Shown one piece after another: positions 1-11,196 of a DNA stretch of 64,000 nucleotides (positions are counted from its first letter, which is position 1; every line of letters starts with the position of its first letter). The notes below the pieces were generated by a model that was not told the origin of the DNA, searched no databases, and saw nothing but the letters and a program-made list of their open reading frames with translations. The stretch comes from Toxonevra muliebris (lineage: Eukaryota > Arthropoda > Insecta > Diptera > Pallopteridae). Location of the stretch: contig CAVNUY010000004.1 in NCBI GenBank assembly GCA_963691655.1, positions 310,001 through 374,000 of the forward strand, given 5' to 3'. Both the position numbers and the translations under genes were made by a program.

Positions 1-160
1 GTACCGCAAATTGTTCTAGATATATACCCAAAAAAGCATATAGTTTGTATGGGAGGTGCCACACCCAGTTGTAATTTTGAACTCAGACTATGCCTTTCTT
101 ATGACTAGAGACGTAATGCATCATTATGAAATTGTAAATGAAAATTTTGCTAAATAAAGA
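1..160 (-). repeat. Helitron-family internal fragment
   Basis: The stretch around 47-80, read on the minus strand, resembles the first Helitron at about 40085-40115. Both carry the words GGGTGTG(G/A)CACCTCCCATACA. No Helitron terminus is visible here, so this is an internal scrap cut by the window edge. An AAT-rich microsatellite follows at 163-235. Confidence 0.45.
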
Positions 161-3100
161 GCAAATAATAATAATAATAGTCAGAACAGAAAAATAAAAT
201 AATAGTAATAAAATAATAATGGAACATTGTACAAATTTGTGTCAGTCTCTCCTAAGGTTTCAGTGTTTCTTCGTAATATATACAAATATTTTAATTTTTA
301 TACATATATATATATAGACGAATGACAAATTTATTAGCCTTTGCCAAATGTGCCTCTTGTAAAGTCAATTGCACCCCATACTTGGGACACTTTTGAAAAA
401 TAGGTTTTCTGGAAAAAGTACAAAAAATACTGATGCAGTTTTCATAAAAGTTTTTATGCAGTTTTACTTGTCAAAAATTCCAAATGGCTACTTTTTGAAA
501 AAATGCATCTACCTCTAAATACTTCTACCATGATAGGCATAATATTTTATCTGAACACAAGAACATTTAATTTTCTGTTTAGAAACTTAACTTTTTCATA
601 ATCTACTCATAGAAACTGATTAGCCGGTACCCTCATATCTGATCATAAAGTTTTTGTCCACTTAATTTACAACAAAACAGGGAAGAAAAAAATAAAAAAC
701 AAAGGTTAGATTTCTTCTATTAACTTTATTTATTCTTTCATTCAGTCTTCTTTATATTTTCATATTTATTTACTCACATTTTAAAAACAGGAGACCAACA
801 AAAGTTTTCTAAGTTGGTTGGAAAAACCAGAGAAATAAGAATTATATTTCATATCTTTAATTTCTATCATAATTTATATTCTCTGCATCATTTCCATTAA
901 TTTCAATACATTTCCCAACTCGGTAGATTCACTAAAATCGTCTTTTTGGGTTCCATATAATGGACTGCAGTTTTGTGGTACTTACAGAATCCAGCTTCAC
1001 TATTTTTTACGACTTTAATAAAGGTGCTTAATTCGAAACCAACATCTTTTTGTTCGATACTAAGTAAAATACTTGTGTAAAAGTACTCGAATTGCACGAA
1101 AAATTGCAAGCTTTTAATCGTATTTAATTGTATTGAATAATCACTAAAAGTGCTAGACGTTCCGTTTTTAAGCAAATGTTGTGCAAACGACAACTTGCCT
1201 CTTTTTGACTGTCATTCAAAATTCTTGTAACCCATCAAGAAGACATTCGTGTGTTCCAGATTGATTTGGGACATAGCCATGACGTTCAGTCCCAATTCAT
1301 CAGCTATAATTTTTGGTTTAATCTTGGATCTTCGTCGTTTTTATTCAAAGTTACATTTCTATCGTGGGTTGAAGATTTTAGAGGGTCGTCCTCCACAGAA
1401 AAATGTCTGAAATTAACAAAAAAAAAGAAGAAAATAAAACAATTTTCATAAATCAAATGCAAGTCGGTTGTTGGGGATTTACTTAGGGTTCATGCTCATT
1501 TCTCTCGTGTACAAATTTAAAATACACAATCCAAATAACATTAACAGCTGACCGATGGCATTTGACAATTTTTGTGGGGATTTTTAATAAATTTTTAAAA
1601 AGAACTTCTGCTTACAATATTGGAAATTCGTGATACAGTGCGGTGACTCCTTCACTCAATGACAGCAACATCAAATAGCCCAGCGCAGCCCAACCAACCA
1701 CCCATCTATATTTCATTTCTCTCTCTTTCTAATTTGCTTTCTTCGTGTATGAATATGAGATGAGTACGAGATGGCGTTGGCGCGCTCTCTTCGGTAAAAG
1801 TATCTCATCACATACTGTCAAATTTATTCGCTTTGTGCTGCCCCAAAAACAAAACCCCTCACCTCCTCGCCCAAAAAAAAGCAACAGAAAGAACTCAGAC
1901 ATTTCAACAAAAAAAAAGTTGGAAAGAATTCTCAGATATAAACATTGTTCAGTATTGAATTCGCTTTTTCTTCACACGGAAGACGACGACGATATATCCT
2001 TAGTTTGATATATACGCTCACGGTTTTGATAGTTTCATATATATTATTGAGATATCCATGTATGTATATCCAATGTTGGCTGTCTTTATTTACAAAAATA
2101 GTAAACAATATTTCTAATTTCAAAATATAAATATTTTAAAAAATAGTATGCAAAATAAGAGTGTTGATTAATTAAAAAAATGCCATTGAATATGTGAACG
2201 GTAATTTCGAAAAAGAAAAATTGCGTTTCATTAAAGCAAAAAATAGAAAAAGTTTTTCTTCAAATTTTCTTCTAGCTTTAACTAGCATTTTATGCGCATT
2301 TAAAAAATAAGTGTAAAAGTGTATAGTATTTAAAAAAAAAAGAAAGGAAAGAAAATATTTCGTGTTAAAAATTTCACATACTTTAAAGAAGCAGAGCAGA
2401 TAGGCAGCAGCGTAAAAATATATATTTAACACCGAACAAAATCAACAACAAAAGCTATCAAAACGTAAGAATTGCATGAAGCTTTTGAAAATTATTTGTT
2501 GTTGTTTATAAAAAAAAAATGGGAACATTTTCATTTATTTTCTTTCGATTTTAAGAATTCGTTTCATTAAAATAGTTTATTTTTAATAATAATAGCATTT
2601 TCATAGACACGCACATACACTTACAAACACAGGGAGAGAGGCACAAGAACATACGAGTGGCTTTGTTACGCACATGCATACACATACCCCAACATATGTA
2701 CATACATACACTCTGCCTTTTCTTTTCTAAATCATTAAAAGTTTCTAAAAAATATATTAATTTTATTACTTAACCTCAAATCAAACTCCTTAATTTTTCT
2801 GTATCCATAGACAAGAAAAAACACACAAATATTTGGTTAGATTCCGTCCGTCCGTGCGAAATTTTTAAATATATATTAAAATTATTGAGTTTTTTTCAAA
2901 AATGCAGCATTCAGTTTTAGTCGTGCGCGTTTGTTTGTGGACGAGTGTGTTGAGTGCACGTGCACAACAAAAAGCACACGGCTAAAAAACAAAGAAATAA
3001 ATATTCGAGAGTTCTTTTTTTGTGGAGGGTGGTTGCTATATTTGAATTTTAGCGGGTGGGTATATGTATGTAGGTGATAGGCTGAGAAGTGAAAATTTGT

Positions 3101-3884
3101 TAATGCAGCAACATGTTAAAATTTCAATTTACTTCTTTGAATATTCATCAAAGAAAAATCACAAAATTATTCTATCCCTCCATTCAGTAAACACGTAAGA
3201 AAGAACTTTTATTGTTTATGTAAATTACTATTTAAGTTTACATATTTTGAAAAAGCACTTAGTGTATACACACAGAAAATATTTTCAATACCTTCCTCGA
3301 AATAATAGTTCAAATAGACAATCACTTGAGGGCAAACGAACTTTTTTAATTTCTCGGGTTGTCTTATCGTGAATTTTAGTATTATTTAATAAAGCAGAAT
3401 GCAAAATTCTAGCAACGGAACCCAAAACATGGAGCATAAAACCAGAAATTAAGAGAGCCGATATCGGGATCGGACTTTTTCATATGAAGAAAGAACAGAG
3501 ATGTCGACAGTCGCTCTCTGAATTTTATTTCAACGCTCAATCAACCCAAATACAAAAGCGCATAATTAGGCAAAGCGCAAAAAAAAGAAAAGAGACCAGA
3601 TAAGACTTGATTGGATGATAGTGTAGCATCAAGTTACACAAAAAAGTACAAAAAAAAGAAAAGCTGTTTTTGCACTGCAGTATACTTCTAAGTTTTTTTA
3701 ACCCGTTCAATCCAAAATAAAATTTTTTTAAAAAATAAGTCATTCGATTATGCATTATTCATCATAACGACAATAATAATAACTGACATCAGTCTGTTTT
3801 TGTTTGAATAAGGATCGAAAGCGTCTAATTTTCGGCAGGTCCTACCGGCACAAATGTGTTGGTGAGCTCTGAAAGGGTTAATAT
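161..3884. other. AT-rich stretch without recognisable gene
   Basis: I see only short open frames with no family resemblance, poly-A/T runs, and a CA-rich microsatellite-like patch near 2605-2710. The region 1680-2010 is less AT-rich (CTCTCT tracts, several purine-rich runs) and could be promoter or UTR sequence of a gene outside the window. No splice-supported exon or conserved protein motif backs that. Confidence 0.5.
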
Positions 3885-4112
3885 ATGAGTCGACCACAGC
3901 CCTATTGCACTATTGCACAGAAGTGATGGGATTCAAAATGTCTATTACTTACGTATACCATTGAACCTATTTAATTTTGCATGTGTGATGGAATGATGGG
4001 CATACTAAAATTTCTACTGGAGGCTGCACTTATGGAAATACTATGAGTCGATGAAGGGGTACAATAGATCTTATAGGTCGCAGTGCGCTACCCCAATAAT
4101 AATAATAATAAT
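3885..4112 (+). mobile_element. LINE 3' end with (AAT)n tail
   Basis: The segment ends in AATAATAATAATAAT, preceded by AGATCTTATAGGTCGCAGTG. A second locus at 41263-41345 on the minus strand has almost the same words (AGATCTTTTAGGTCGCAGTG) before its own AAT repeat. Two loci sharing the same unique sequence plus an AAT tail point to 3' ends of one LINE family; I-group elements are known to use such tails. The family is inferred and no coding sequence remains. Confidence 0.4.
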
Positions 4113-4688
4113 GGGCACGTGACTAAGAAACGTCTCCCATAAAAATTTTAGTATGTTTTTTTTTCGTTTTTATAGGTATTAGTTTTTTTCTTTTCCAAAA
4201 TACAGTTCTCTTTTTATATTATTAACTTCTTTCCCCAAAAAAATTTTGTATTGATATTTGGATTTAAATCGGGGTTGAACCCTCAAATCTCCCCATCTAA
4301 GTACGCGCCTGCCATTTACTATCCAGCTGAAATTTGAAACCACTTGGAGTCAGAGGTTGAAATAATACTTTGAAAATAATTTAAAGAAAATTAAATCCGC
4401 CTCTCCGCGTAATGTATTTTGAACGAAAAAAACCAAATGCCTTCAAAGCAGTCATGAATCAGTCCAAAAAATATCCCTGTTTCTAAAAGAGACTTTACTA
4501 AATGAACAACGAATCGATGACCCAAAAAAAAAAAAAAAAAATTTCGGACTGCATTTTATATTCTGGATTTAAATATATTGTTCAATAACAATAACTAGAA
4601 CACTTTCTTGGAATTCGCACATTAATGGGGTCATTGGAAAGGTGCATTTTAGTCTACTCAGTATTTCACAACCCTTAAAAATTCGAAA
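4113..4688. other. No gene seen; poly-A run
   Basis: AT-rich DNA with a long A run near 4524-4541. I see no coding motif or terminal repeats. Confidence 0.5.
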
Positions 4689-4940
4689 GTGGCCGCCGTA
4701 GTCTTGTGGTTTGTGTGTTGGACTGCTACGCAGAGTTGCCCGGGTTCATATCTCGGGACGCTCAAAAAATAGAAAATAAAAATTTTTCTGCACGGCACCA
4801 CCTCTTGGCTGGCAATGGCAGCCGTTCGGATTCGGGATAAAACTGTAGGTCCCTTCCATTCGTGTATAAATATAACTCACACAACATGAATGGATGCGAA
4901 AAGCTCAGCCTTGGCCCTCAATGGGCTGTTGTGCCATAAT
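4689..4940 (+). mobile_element. Degraded tRNA-derived SINE
   Basis: The head is tRNA-like: an A-box-like TAGTCTTGTGG near 4699 and a decayed B-box GGGTTCATATCTC near 4740. The middle carries GCCGTTCGGATTCGG and TAAACTGTAGGTCC. These same words occur, in the same order and after a tRNA-like head, in the better-preserved SINE at 25455-25765. The 3' limit and target duplication are not clear. Confidence 0.55.
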
Positions 4941-5916
4941 ACTTATACTCAAATTGTGACTATAGCACAAAACACAAAATGAATGTACTCTTTAATCAAA
5001 TTTAGTAATTTTAAATTTAACATATACATATTATAAAAATTGTAATTGTGTTTTAAATGTAAAAGATTATATAATCTTATAACACTGGGATGTACCTTTA
5101 TAACAAAATAAAATAAATAAATAACTGCAGTCACAAATAAATTGTGCTAATTACAAAAATCTCCTGAATATCAGAAAATTCAAGTGATCATACAAAAATT
5201 TCAAGAATGCAATTTAGCCCAGTCATTATAAAGATTTACATCACAGTAATTCTTATCTGAAATTTTTCTACAGTAATTGTTAGTGGGGATATGATAGATA
5301 GAAAAACCATAAAAATCAGTTCTGGGGTTGCAGAGCAACCGCCCCAAAATAAAAGAAGACTTTTTGTTACTAATAACTGGTTAACCGTTGGAGATGTCAT
5401 AGTTTTCGAAATATTCCAAATGAAAAAAAAAATGCAAAATTTTGTATTTTAGATGAACGTAGGATGCACGAGCCTTTTTGTTTATTTGAAATTTTTCCCG
5501 CGAAGCCTATAGGAAAAATTGAATTACGCGAAAACCAAACAAGCTAGGAAAAAAAAATCAAAATGGGTTTTGAAAGGGATATAAAGTGCAACATTCTCTG
5601 TCAGCCGTTTTCATTGATTACAGATAATTTTTAGTATATAAACATAGCAATATAGTACAGTTGCCTGCTGGTTTTTGCTACTTTAACAATTTGCAGGCCA
5701 GCTATGGATCGACCTATTGGGTTGAAATTTTGTGCACAAACATTTCCAAGAAAACAAAAAGTATGTCTCAGACAACACTTTCGTGATGGGGTTAAAAAAT
5801 CGATCCACTCTAATGCACATGCTTTAGTTTAAACGTTTTTATTTCGAGTTCAGAAAAATTACCAAATTCATTTTTCTACAAACACACACACTCACGTTCT
5901 AGACTTTCAATAACGA
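4941..5916. other. No gene seen
   Basis: AT-rich unique-looking DNA with only short frames. I see no inverted termini, zinc knuckles, polymerase motifs or structured RNA. Confidence 0.5.
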
Positions 5917-6224
5917 CCCTGCAAGAACACTACCGGTTAAATAGTCAGTGATTTAACTGCTGGTGCTACAGGAAATTTCTGATACTCTGTATAAGTTGCT
6001 ATGAGTTTCTTAAGAGCGATAGGAAAAAATACCCGAGACTTATGTATACGTGTTAACTTCTATCCCTTCCCTGCAAGAACACTACCGGTTAAATAGTCAG
6101 TGATTTAACTGGTAGTGCTACAAGAAATTTCAGATAGTCTGTATGAGGAAGTTTCAATGAGTTTCTTAAGGTCGATGGGAAAAACTACCCGAATCTTATG
6201 TTTACCTGTGAACTACTATCCCTT
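5917..6224. repeat. Two tandem copies of a 152-bp unit with hairpin
   Basis: CCCTGCAAGAACACTACCGG begins both copies (5917 and 6069), giving a period of 152 bp. Each unit contains an imperfect hairpin in which CACTACCGGTTAAAT pairs with ATTTAACTGGTAGTG around an 8-base loop. Copies differ at scattered positions, including small indels, so this is not a very recent duplication. Confidence 0.75.
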
Positions 6225-6380
6225 GCTTACACTTGCACTGTCAAGTATTTCTCAACATACAATTGTCTCGCATACTCATGCTACTATTACCATGTTAGGC
6301 CTACCGTAAACTTCTGTTAAATCTAACGTCAAAAATGGTTAAATCTTATGTAAATATCAGTTAGGACTAACGCCGCAGCA

Positions 6381-6722
6381 GTCTTGTTAAGTTACAATTA
6401 AAACAATTTATTAAAACAACAATTACTTCATTATAGGAAAATAAAAAAATATAACTCAGTATTTTTTTTTTTATTTACTTATCGTTTTATATTATTTTAT
6501 TTCCATATTTATTTATTGCTTTATATTTCATTTTTTTTTGCTCGAACTTGCGCCAGAAGATCCACATCATGACTGTCGAACAACGCGCTTACCAATTAAG
6601 CTACATAAGCAAATTCACTATCAACGAATTTTTTTTTTACTATTACTGTTTTTTAACTCTTTGCCCAGAATTTGGTTTATAGCATTGACAACTGAATGAT
6701 AAACTGTAAATAAAATATTAAA
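6381..6722 (-). repeat. Repeat with tRNA-like core, copy 1
   Basis: This matches 12863-13306 along its length (shared GTTACAAT start, TTATCGTTTTATATTATTTTATTT, ATAGCATTGACAACT and AAATATTAAACTATATGA). On the minus strand at about 6545-6605 it carries TAGCTTAATTGGTAAGCGCG (A-box-like) and AAGTTCGAGC (B-box-like). It does not fold as a normal tRNA with paired acceptor arms, so it is tRNA-derived repeat DNA, not a tRNA gene. Confidence 0.55.
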
Positions 6723-7399
6723 CTATATGAGTCATTCCATATGAAATCGTCTAATCGGCAAAGCCAGGTCACCTCGGATCTTGCTCAAACTTAGTGAGAA
6801 TCTTCTTTAGGGTCCCAAATAAGGAAATCCGACGTCATAAATTTTTCTCATGCTTCACTTCGCGACAGCGCGAATTAAAAGATTTAAAAAGTGTAATTTT
6901 AATTCTTTCTTTTTTTAACTGTAAAATTTGTTTGGTTAAAGATATATTCACGTTTGAGATGGCGTTCTAAAGCTAAAAAATAGTAGTTTTTTCTAATTAA
7001 ATTTAAATTCCCATATTTAATACTCACGATTAAAAACACGAGGCTGAAAATATATGTATTTTTCGTGGTTTTTAGCTGACTTCAGTGTCTATACGGTTGA
7101 ATGTAAGCAGCTAATATTTCTCAGGCTTCAAGGGCACATCTTTTAAAAGAAAATAAACTTACGATTGACTGGTTCCGCCTGCTCCTTATAAAAATAACGG
7201 TACTTGAAGTTTATGAATTTCAAAAACTTGCATACTTTAGGCTATAAAATGGACATGTTTGGGACGAAGTAAGAAACTAAAAATTACATAGTATTTAGTT
7301 CTTAACCCAAACTTCAAAACTCTGTAAGCTCGTTTTGTTATTTGTAAGCAAAAATATTAGTAATTTTTTTTGTTTTTAAAACAACTTTTTTATTTATAT

Positions 7400-8735
7400 G
7401 GCCAATTTTTTGGCTTTTTTTAACGTAACGAAAATATTCCATGAAACCAAATTTTTTTTTACATTGACATGAAAATAGCAGTGATGGGACTAAAATTTTT
7501 TCGACGGTGCTAGATTTGGATGAAATATTGTGCTAGATTGTGTAAAAATGTGCTAACTTTTAAATTAAACAAAATATAGGTATCAATTTTAATATATTAT
7601 TTTATTCAATAAATCTAAATAGAGTAATAGTAAAAATCCAAATCAAAAATAATAGTAATAATAATCACATTAATTTATAAGAATACTTTGAGACTCAACA
7701 TAAATAAATAACTTGGTTCAAAGTTTATAAAAGCGTTATTTTCAATTTGGAAAAATATTTCTTATAAAAAAGAATTAATATCACATTAAAAAATATGAAT
7801 GTTTTGTTTTATCTCAAAGAGATACAATATTTAAGTTACATTTAAGTTAAGAAATTAATATAAACTAGTCGGTAAGAAATCTCTTTATGAAAAAACAAAT
7901 ATCAAAAGAGAACCAAACTACTCGTTGGTGTTTGTTTTGTTATTTGTGTATGCAGATAATTCGTTAGATAATTCTGAGAAATGCCGTTACTCATGTCTTC
8001 TCTCTCTCTCATTTGTTATTTACTCCCTCTTAAGCAATGATTATTACAACGATGAATGCAATGCTTTGTTCAATGAGTGAATTTTAAAGAACTTCCGACG
8101 CTAATATTTTGGAATTGGCTAAACCGATTTTAAATCTGATAATTTTTAGCTAACCTACTCGTCAAGCTCTTTAAATTGATATAGAATATGATATTGTAGC
8201 ACTTCTGGATCTTCTGGAATAAAATTTTAGTTACATTAATAAATGTATAGATTCTTCATTTACAAACCTGTAATTTTGAAAATGTTAACGAGGTTAATTG
8301 CAATAACAAAACAATGGCAAAAACGGTACCAACTTAACATAAAAAAATAGTCATTCACAATTGTTTTTGCAATTGAGAGATTGCAAATTGACGCAATGTA
8401 AATAAATATAAAACAGGTTAATTTATTTAAACGTTTAAGATTAAAAGAAAAGAAAATGTGCTAAATTCCAAACCATCGGTGCTAAAAGTGTTAGATATAA
8501 AATTTGTTGGAAAAATGTGTTAGATCTAGCACAATTGTGCAAAAGTCCCATCACTGGAAAATAGGCCTCAAGGCAAAAAATGTAACGTTAAAACGGTTAT
8601 ATCTTTGCAACGACAAAAGTTAAAAAAAAAGTTTGTTCAAATGAAATGTAGGCCCTGAGGCCTATTTTCGGATATTTTCAACATATTTGCTAAAATATGC
8701 GTACGACTGTAACGTTAATGACCAAAAAATTGGCC
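7400..8735. mobile_element. Inverted-repeat element nested in foldback arm
   Basis: The ends are GGCCAATTTTTTGG and its reverse complement CCAAAAAATTGGCC, extending inward with AACGTAACG/GTAACGTT similarity. The flanks read ...TTATAT before and ATATAT... after, compatible with a short ATAT or TA duplication. The uninterrupted foldback arms at 19540 and 20205 show the empty arrangement. It contains the hAT element. Superfamily unknown. Confidence 0.5.
7479..8556. mobile_element. Non-autonomous hAT element
   Basis: Perfect terminal inverted repeats CAGTGATGGGACT mark both ends. They are flanked by an exact 8-bp duplication GAAAATAG at 7471-7478 and 8557-8564. hAT elements are known for 8-bp duplications and CAGNG-type ends, and both hold here. 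The 1078-bp interior is AT-rich with subterminal TGTGCTAGAT-type repeats and no transposase frame, so the element needs a transposase from elsewhere. Confidence 0.9.
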
Positions 8736-8939
8736 ATATATATTTATAAACACACATATATATGTATAATACTTTCCATCTAACTATACTCAATGGTTCA
8801 ACGGCGGAAAAATATATTTTTTTATGTGATGCAAATATCGTTTATAAATTACTCTACATTTTGCAATGTCTAAGTATCACATTTTTATTAACTATTTCAA
8901 AAATAATTCTGTTTAATTTTTTTTATAAGAGCCCTGATA

Positions 8940-8998
8940 AGAGTCGATTACCCCTACTTTGCCAGGTCTAGACAACGAAGCTGGGCGAAGCCCAGCTA
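8940..8998 (+). mobile_element. Helitron 3' terminus
   Basis: ACCCCTACTTTGCCAGGTC and then the hairpin AGCTGGGC-GAA-GCCCAGCT followed by CTAG and T is the standard Helitron 3' architecture (hairpin just before CTRR, insertion before T). The same end occurs at 47471-47518 and, with a damaged last base, at 43165-43202. Only this short end remains here, against the truncated foldback element. Confidence 0.65.
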
Positions 8999-9136
8999 GT
9001 AACAAATAAAATAGGAAACTGCACCAATCCAAAAAGGAGTAGGTCATCCCCTTCGAAAAAGTCTGATAGTCAGATCAACAAAAAAATAAAATACAAAAAC
9101 CAAACTCTTTCCTACTGGCTAAGCAAACCTAATGAT

Positions 9137-10163
9137 ATGCCATCCTCAAATCGATTTGACCTTCTTTTAACTGACGACGAAGATAATGAAAAAACGAAAG
9201 AAACAAACATTCCAAAAAACACAGAAGAAATTGCACCAACCTCCCCCAATCTATGTTCAGAATGTTGAATGCATAAAAACATTAAATAATGCCCTTAATG
9301 AAACAACAAGTCAACACTATGAGCTGAAAGTATTAGCTGACAACGAAATTAAAATCCAAATGAGCCTCAAATTTATAGAAATATTATTACAATGTTAAAA
9401 CAAAAAGAAAAGAAATATTATACTTACAAACCTAAGGATCAGAGAGGGTTTAAAGTAGTCCTAAGAAACATGCATCATTCCACAGACCAAAAGGACATAA
9501 AATATGAATTAGAAGAAATGGGTCACAAAGTAATTAACGTTTACAATATACAACAAAAAGGAACCAGAAAACCTTTACCGCTATTCGTTATTGAGTTAGA
9601 GAGCAATACGAACAACAAGAACATTTACAATATTGAGCACTTACTTCATTGCAAAGTTACTTTCGAACCACCCCATCATAAGAAAATAATTTCACAGTGC
9701 TCAAACTGCCAGAAATACGGACACACTAAAAATTACTGCACTAAAGACCCAATTTGTGTAAAATGTGCTGGAAATCACAAAACTCTTGACTGTCAAAAAG
9801 AAAATAACGATGATAGTATAAAATGTGCATTGTGTAGCGGAAATCACACTGCAAACACTCCAACAATTTCCATCGTTGCGCCCAAAAGAACTAACTTCCA
9901 ATAACAACAACAAGATAGAACAAAATCGCAACAGTATAGTACAAAAAGGGCAAAGTTATGCCTCTGCCGTCTCCCAAAAATTGCCTACACAAAACAATGT
10001 GCAAACAAATAATATTAATACAAATAATATTAATACAAATACTACTCAATTAGATAGTTTAAATAAACTAAAAGAAATGATGAAGCAACTAATTACTCAA
10101 ATATCCAGTATGATGAACATTTTAACCATGTTAGTCACAAAAATGAACGGTTCAAATGTATAA
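9137..10163 (+). pseudogene. Jockey ORF1, gag-like nucleic-acid-binding protein, frameshifted
   Basis: The likely start is the ATG at 9137, opening an acidic N terminus (MPSSNRFDLLLTDDED). The frame then stops at 9265. The protein continues in other frames: 9230-9398 (PPPIYVQNV region), 9392-9904, then 9825-10163. The 9392 segment holds a conserved central domain followed by CX2CX4HX4C knuckles (CSNCQKYGHTKNYC and CVKCAGNHKTLDC). The last part is Asn/Thr-rich. Gag proteins of this group coat element RNA and take it to the nucleus. At least three frame changes make this copy non-coding. Assignment is from motifs and order relative to ORF2. Confidence 0.8.
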
Positions 10164-11196
10164 CAACATTAAATTACTTATATGGAATGCAAATGGACTA
10201 AATAGACACGCCTTGGAATTAAAAGAGCTAATTAAAGAGGAAAACATATACATAATAATGATATCTGAAACCCATTTTACTAATAAAAGTCACATAAGAA
10301 TTAAAGACTATAAAATATACCTCACAAACTACCCCGACGGAACTGGTCATGGTGGCACAGCTATCATAATTAAAAACAAAATAAAACACACCGAACTGGA
10401 CCAATACAATACCGCACATATTCAAGCAACTACGATACAAATTGAAGACAACAATGATCCAATTACCATATCTGCACTATACTGTCCTCCTAAACACATG
10501 ATAACTACCACCCAATATGATCACTACCTAAAATCTCTTGGGTACAAGTTTATAGCAGCAGGTGACTTTAATGCAAAACATACGGATTGGGGATCTCGAC
10601 TAACTAATAAAAAAGGCAAAATGCTATTAGACGCTATAAGAACTAATCATTGCCAACACATAAGCACCGGTGAACCAACATATTGGCCAACAGATCCAAG
10701 CAAGATCCCAGTTTTAATAGACTTCTCCATAACCAAAAACATAAGACCATGTGATTTAAAAATTAAATCTATTTCTGACCTTTCATCTGACCATTCTCCA
10801 ATTCTACTCAAATACGAAAGAAAAATTATGATGTCCCCTTCGAACCTAAAACCCTTTAATACAAGAACAGACTGGGATTCCTTCCGAGAGAACATCCAAA
10901 CACATCTTCGGACAAAAATCCCATTAAAATCACCTCCAGACATAGAAAGAGCTATTGTATATCTAAATGACATGATAATTGAATCAGCATTCATAGCGAC
11001 GCCGAAAATTGAACATAGGAAAACACAACATTACACATCAAGTGAAATAAGACACCAAATTAAAGAAAAGAGAAAACTGAGGAAAGGGTGGCAGACGACA
11101 AGATCACCAATAGACAAACAAAAACTTAACAAAGCTACGAAAGAGCTAAAAGAAACGTTAAATAAAGTAGAAAATGACAGTAACAAAAACTCTTAA
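10156..11196 (+). CDS. Jockey ORF2 N-terminal part: apurinic/apyrimidinic-type endonuclease
   Basis: 346 codons from an ATG that overlaps the ORF1 stop. Endonuclease landmarks are in order: NANGLN near residue 11, SETHF at 37-41, GDFNAKHTDW at 136-145, and SDHSPI at 211-216. These are the metal-binding and catalytic signatures of LINE endonucleases that nick target DNA. The last third is a basic linker. The frame closes at 11196 while the RT continues in another frame from 11174, so an intact ORF2 has been split by a frameshift. The endonuclease domain itself looks complete. Confidence 0.85.
   Translation: MYNNIKLLIWNANGLNRHALELKELIKEENIYIIMISETHFTNKSHIRIKDYKIYLTNYPDGTGHGGTAIIIKNKIKHTELDQYNTAHIQATTIQIEDNNDPITISALYCPPKHMITTTQYDHYLKSLGYKFIAAGDFNAKHTDWGSRLTNKKGKMLLDAIRTNHCQHISTGEPTYWPTDPSKIPVLIDFSITKNIRPCDLKIKSISDLSSDHSPILLKYERKIMMSPSNLKPFNTRTDWDSFRENIQTHLRTKIPLKSPPDIERAIVYLNDMIIESAFIATPKIEHRKTQHYTSSEIRHQIKEKRKLRKGWQTTRSPIDKQKLNKATKELKETLNKVENDSNKNS

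Larger units (their letters stand above)
6735..8938 (+). mobile_element. Foldback-like element, copy 1 (3' truncated)
   Basis: It starts TTCCATATGAAATCGTCTAA, the same terminal words as both ends of the copy at 18953-20899, and follows that copy for several hundred bases. Its interior 8745-8935 equals the reverse complement of 19985-20215. The left arm is split by an inverted-repeat element at 7400-8735. The right arm is missing because a Helitron 3' end abuts it at 8940. No transposase frame is present. Confidence 0.65.

Noticed and set aside
1936..1960. Core promoter (ATATAAAC with nearby TCAGT)
   Set aside because: The spacing is too short for a TATA-initiator pair and no gene follows.
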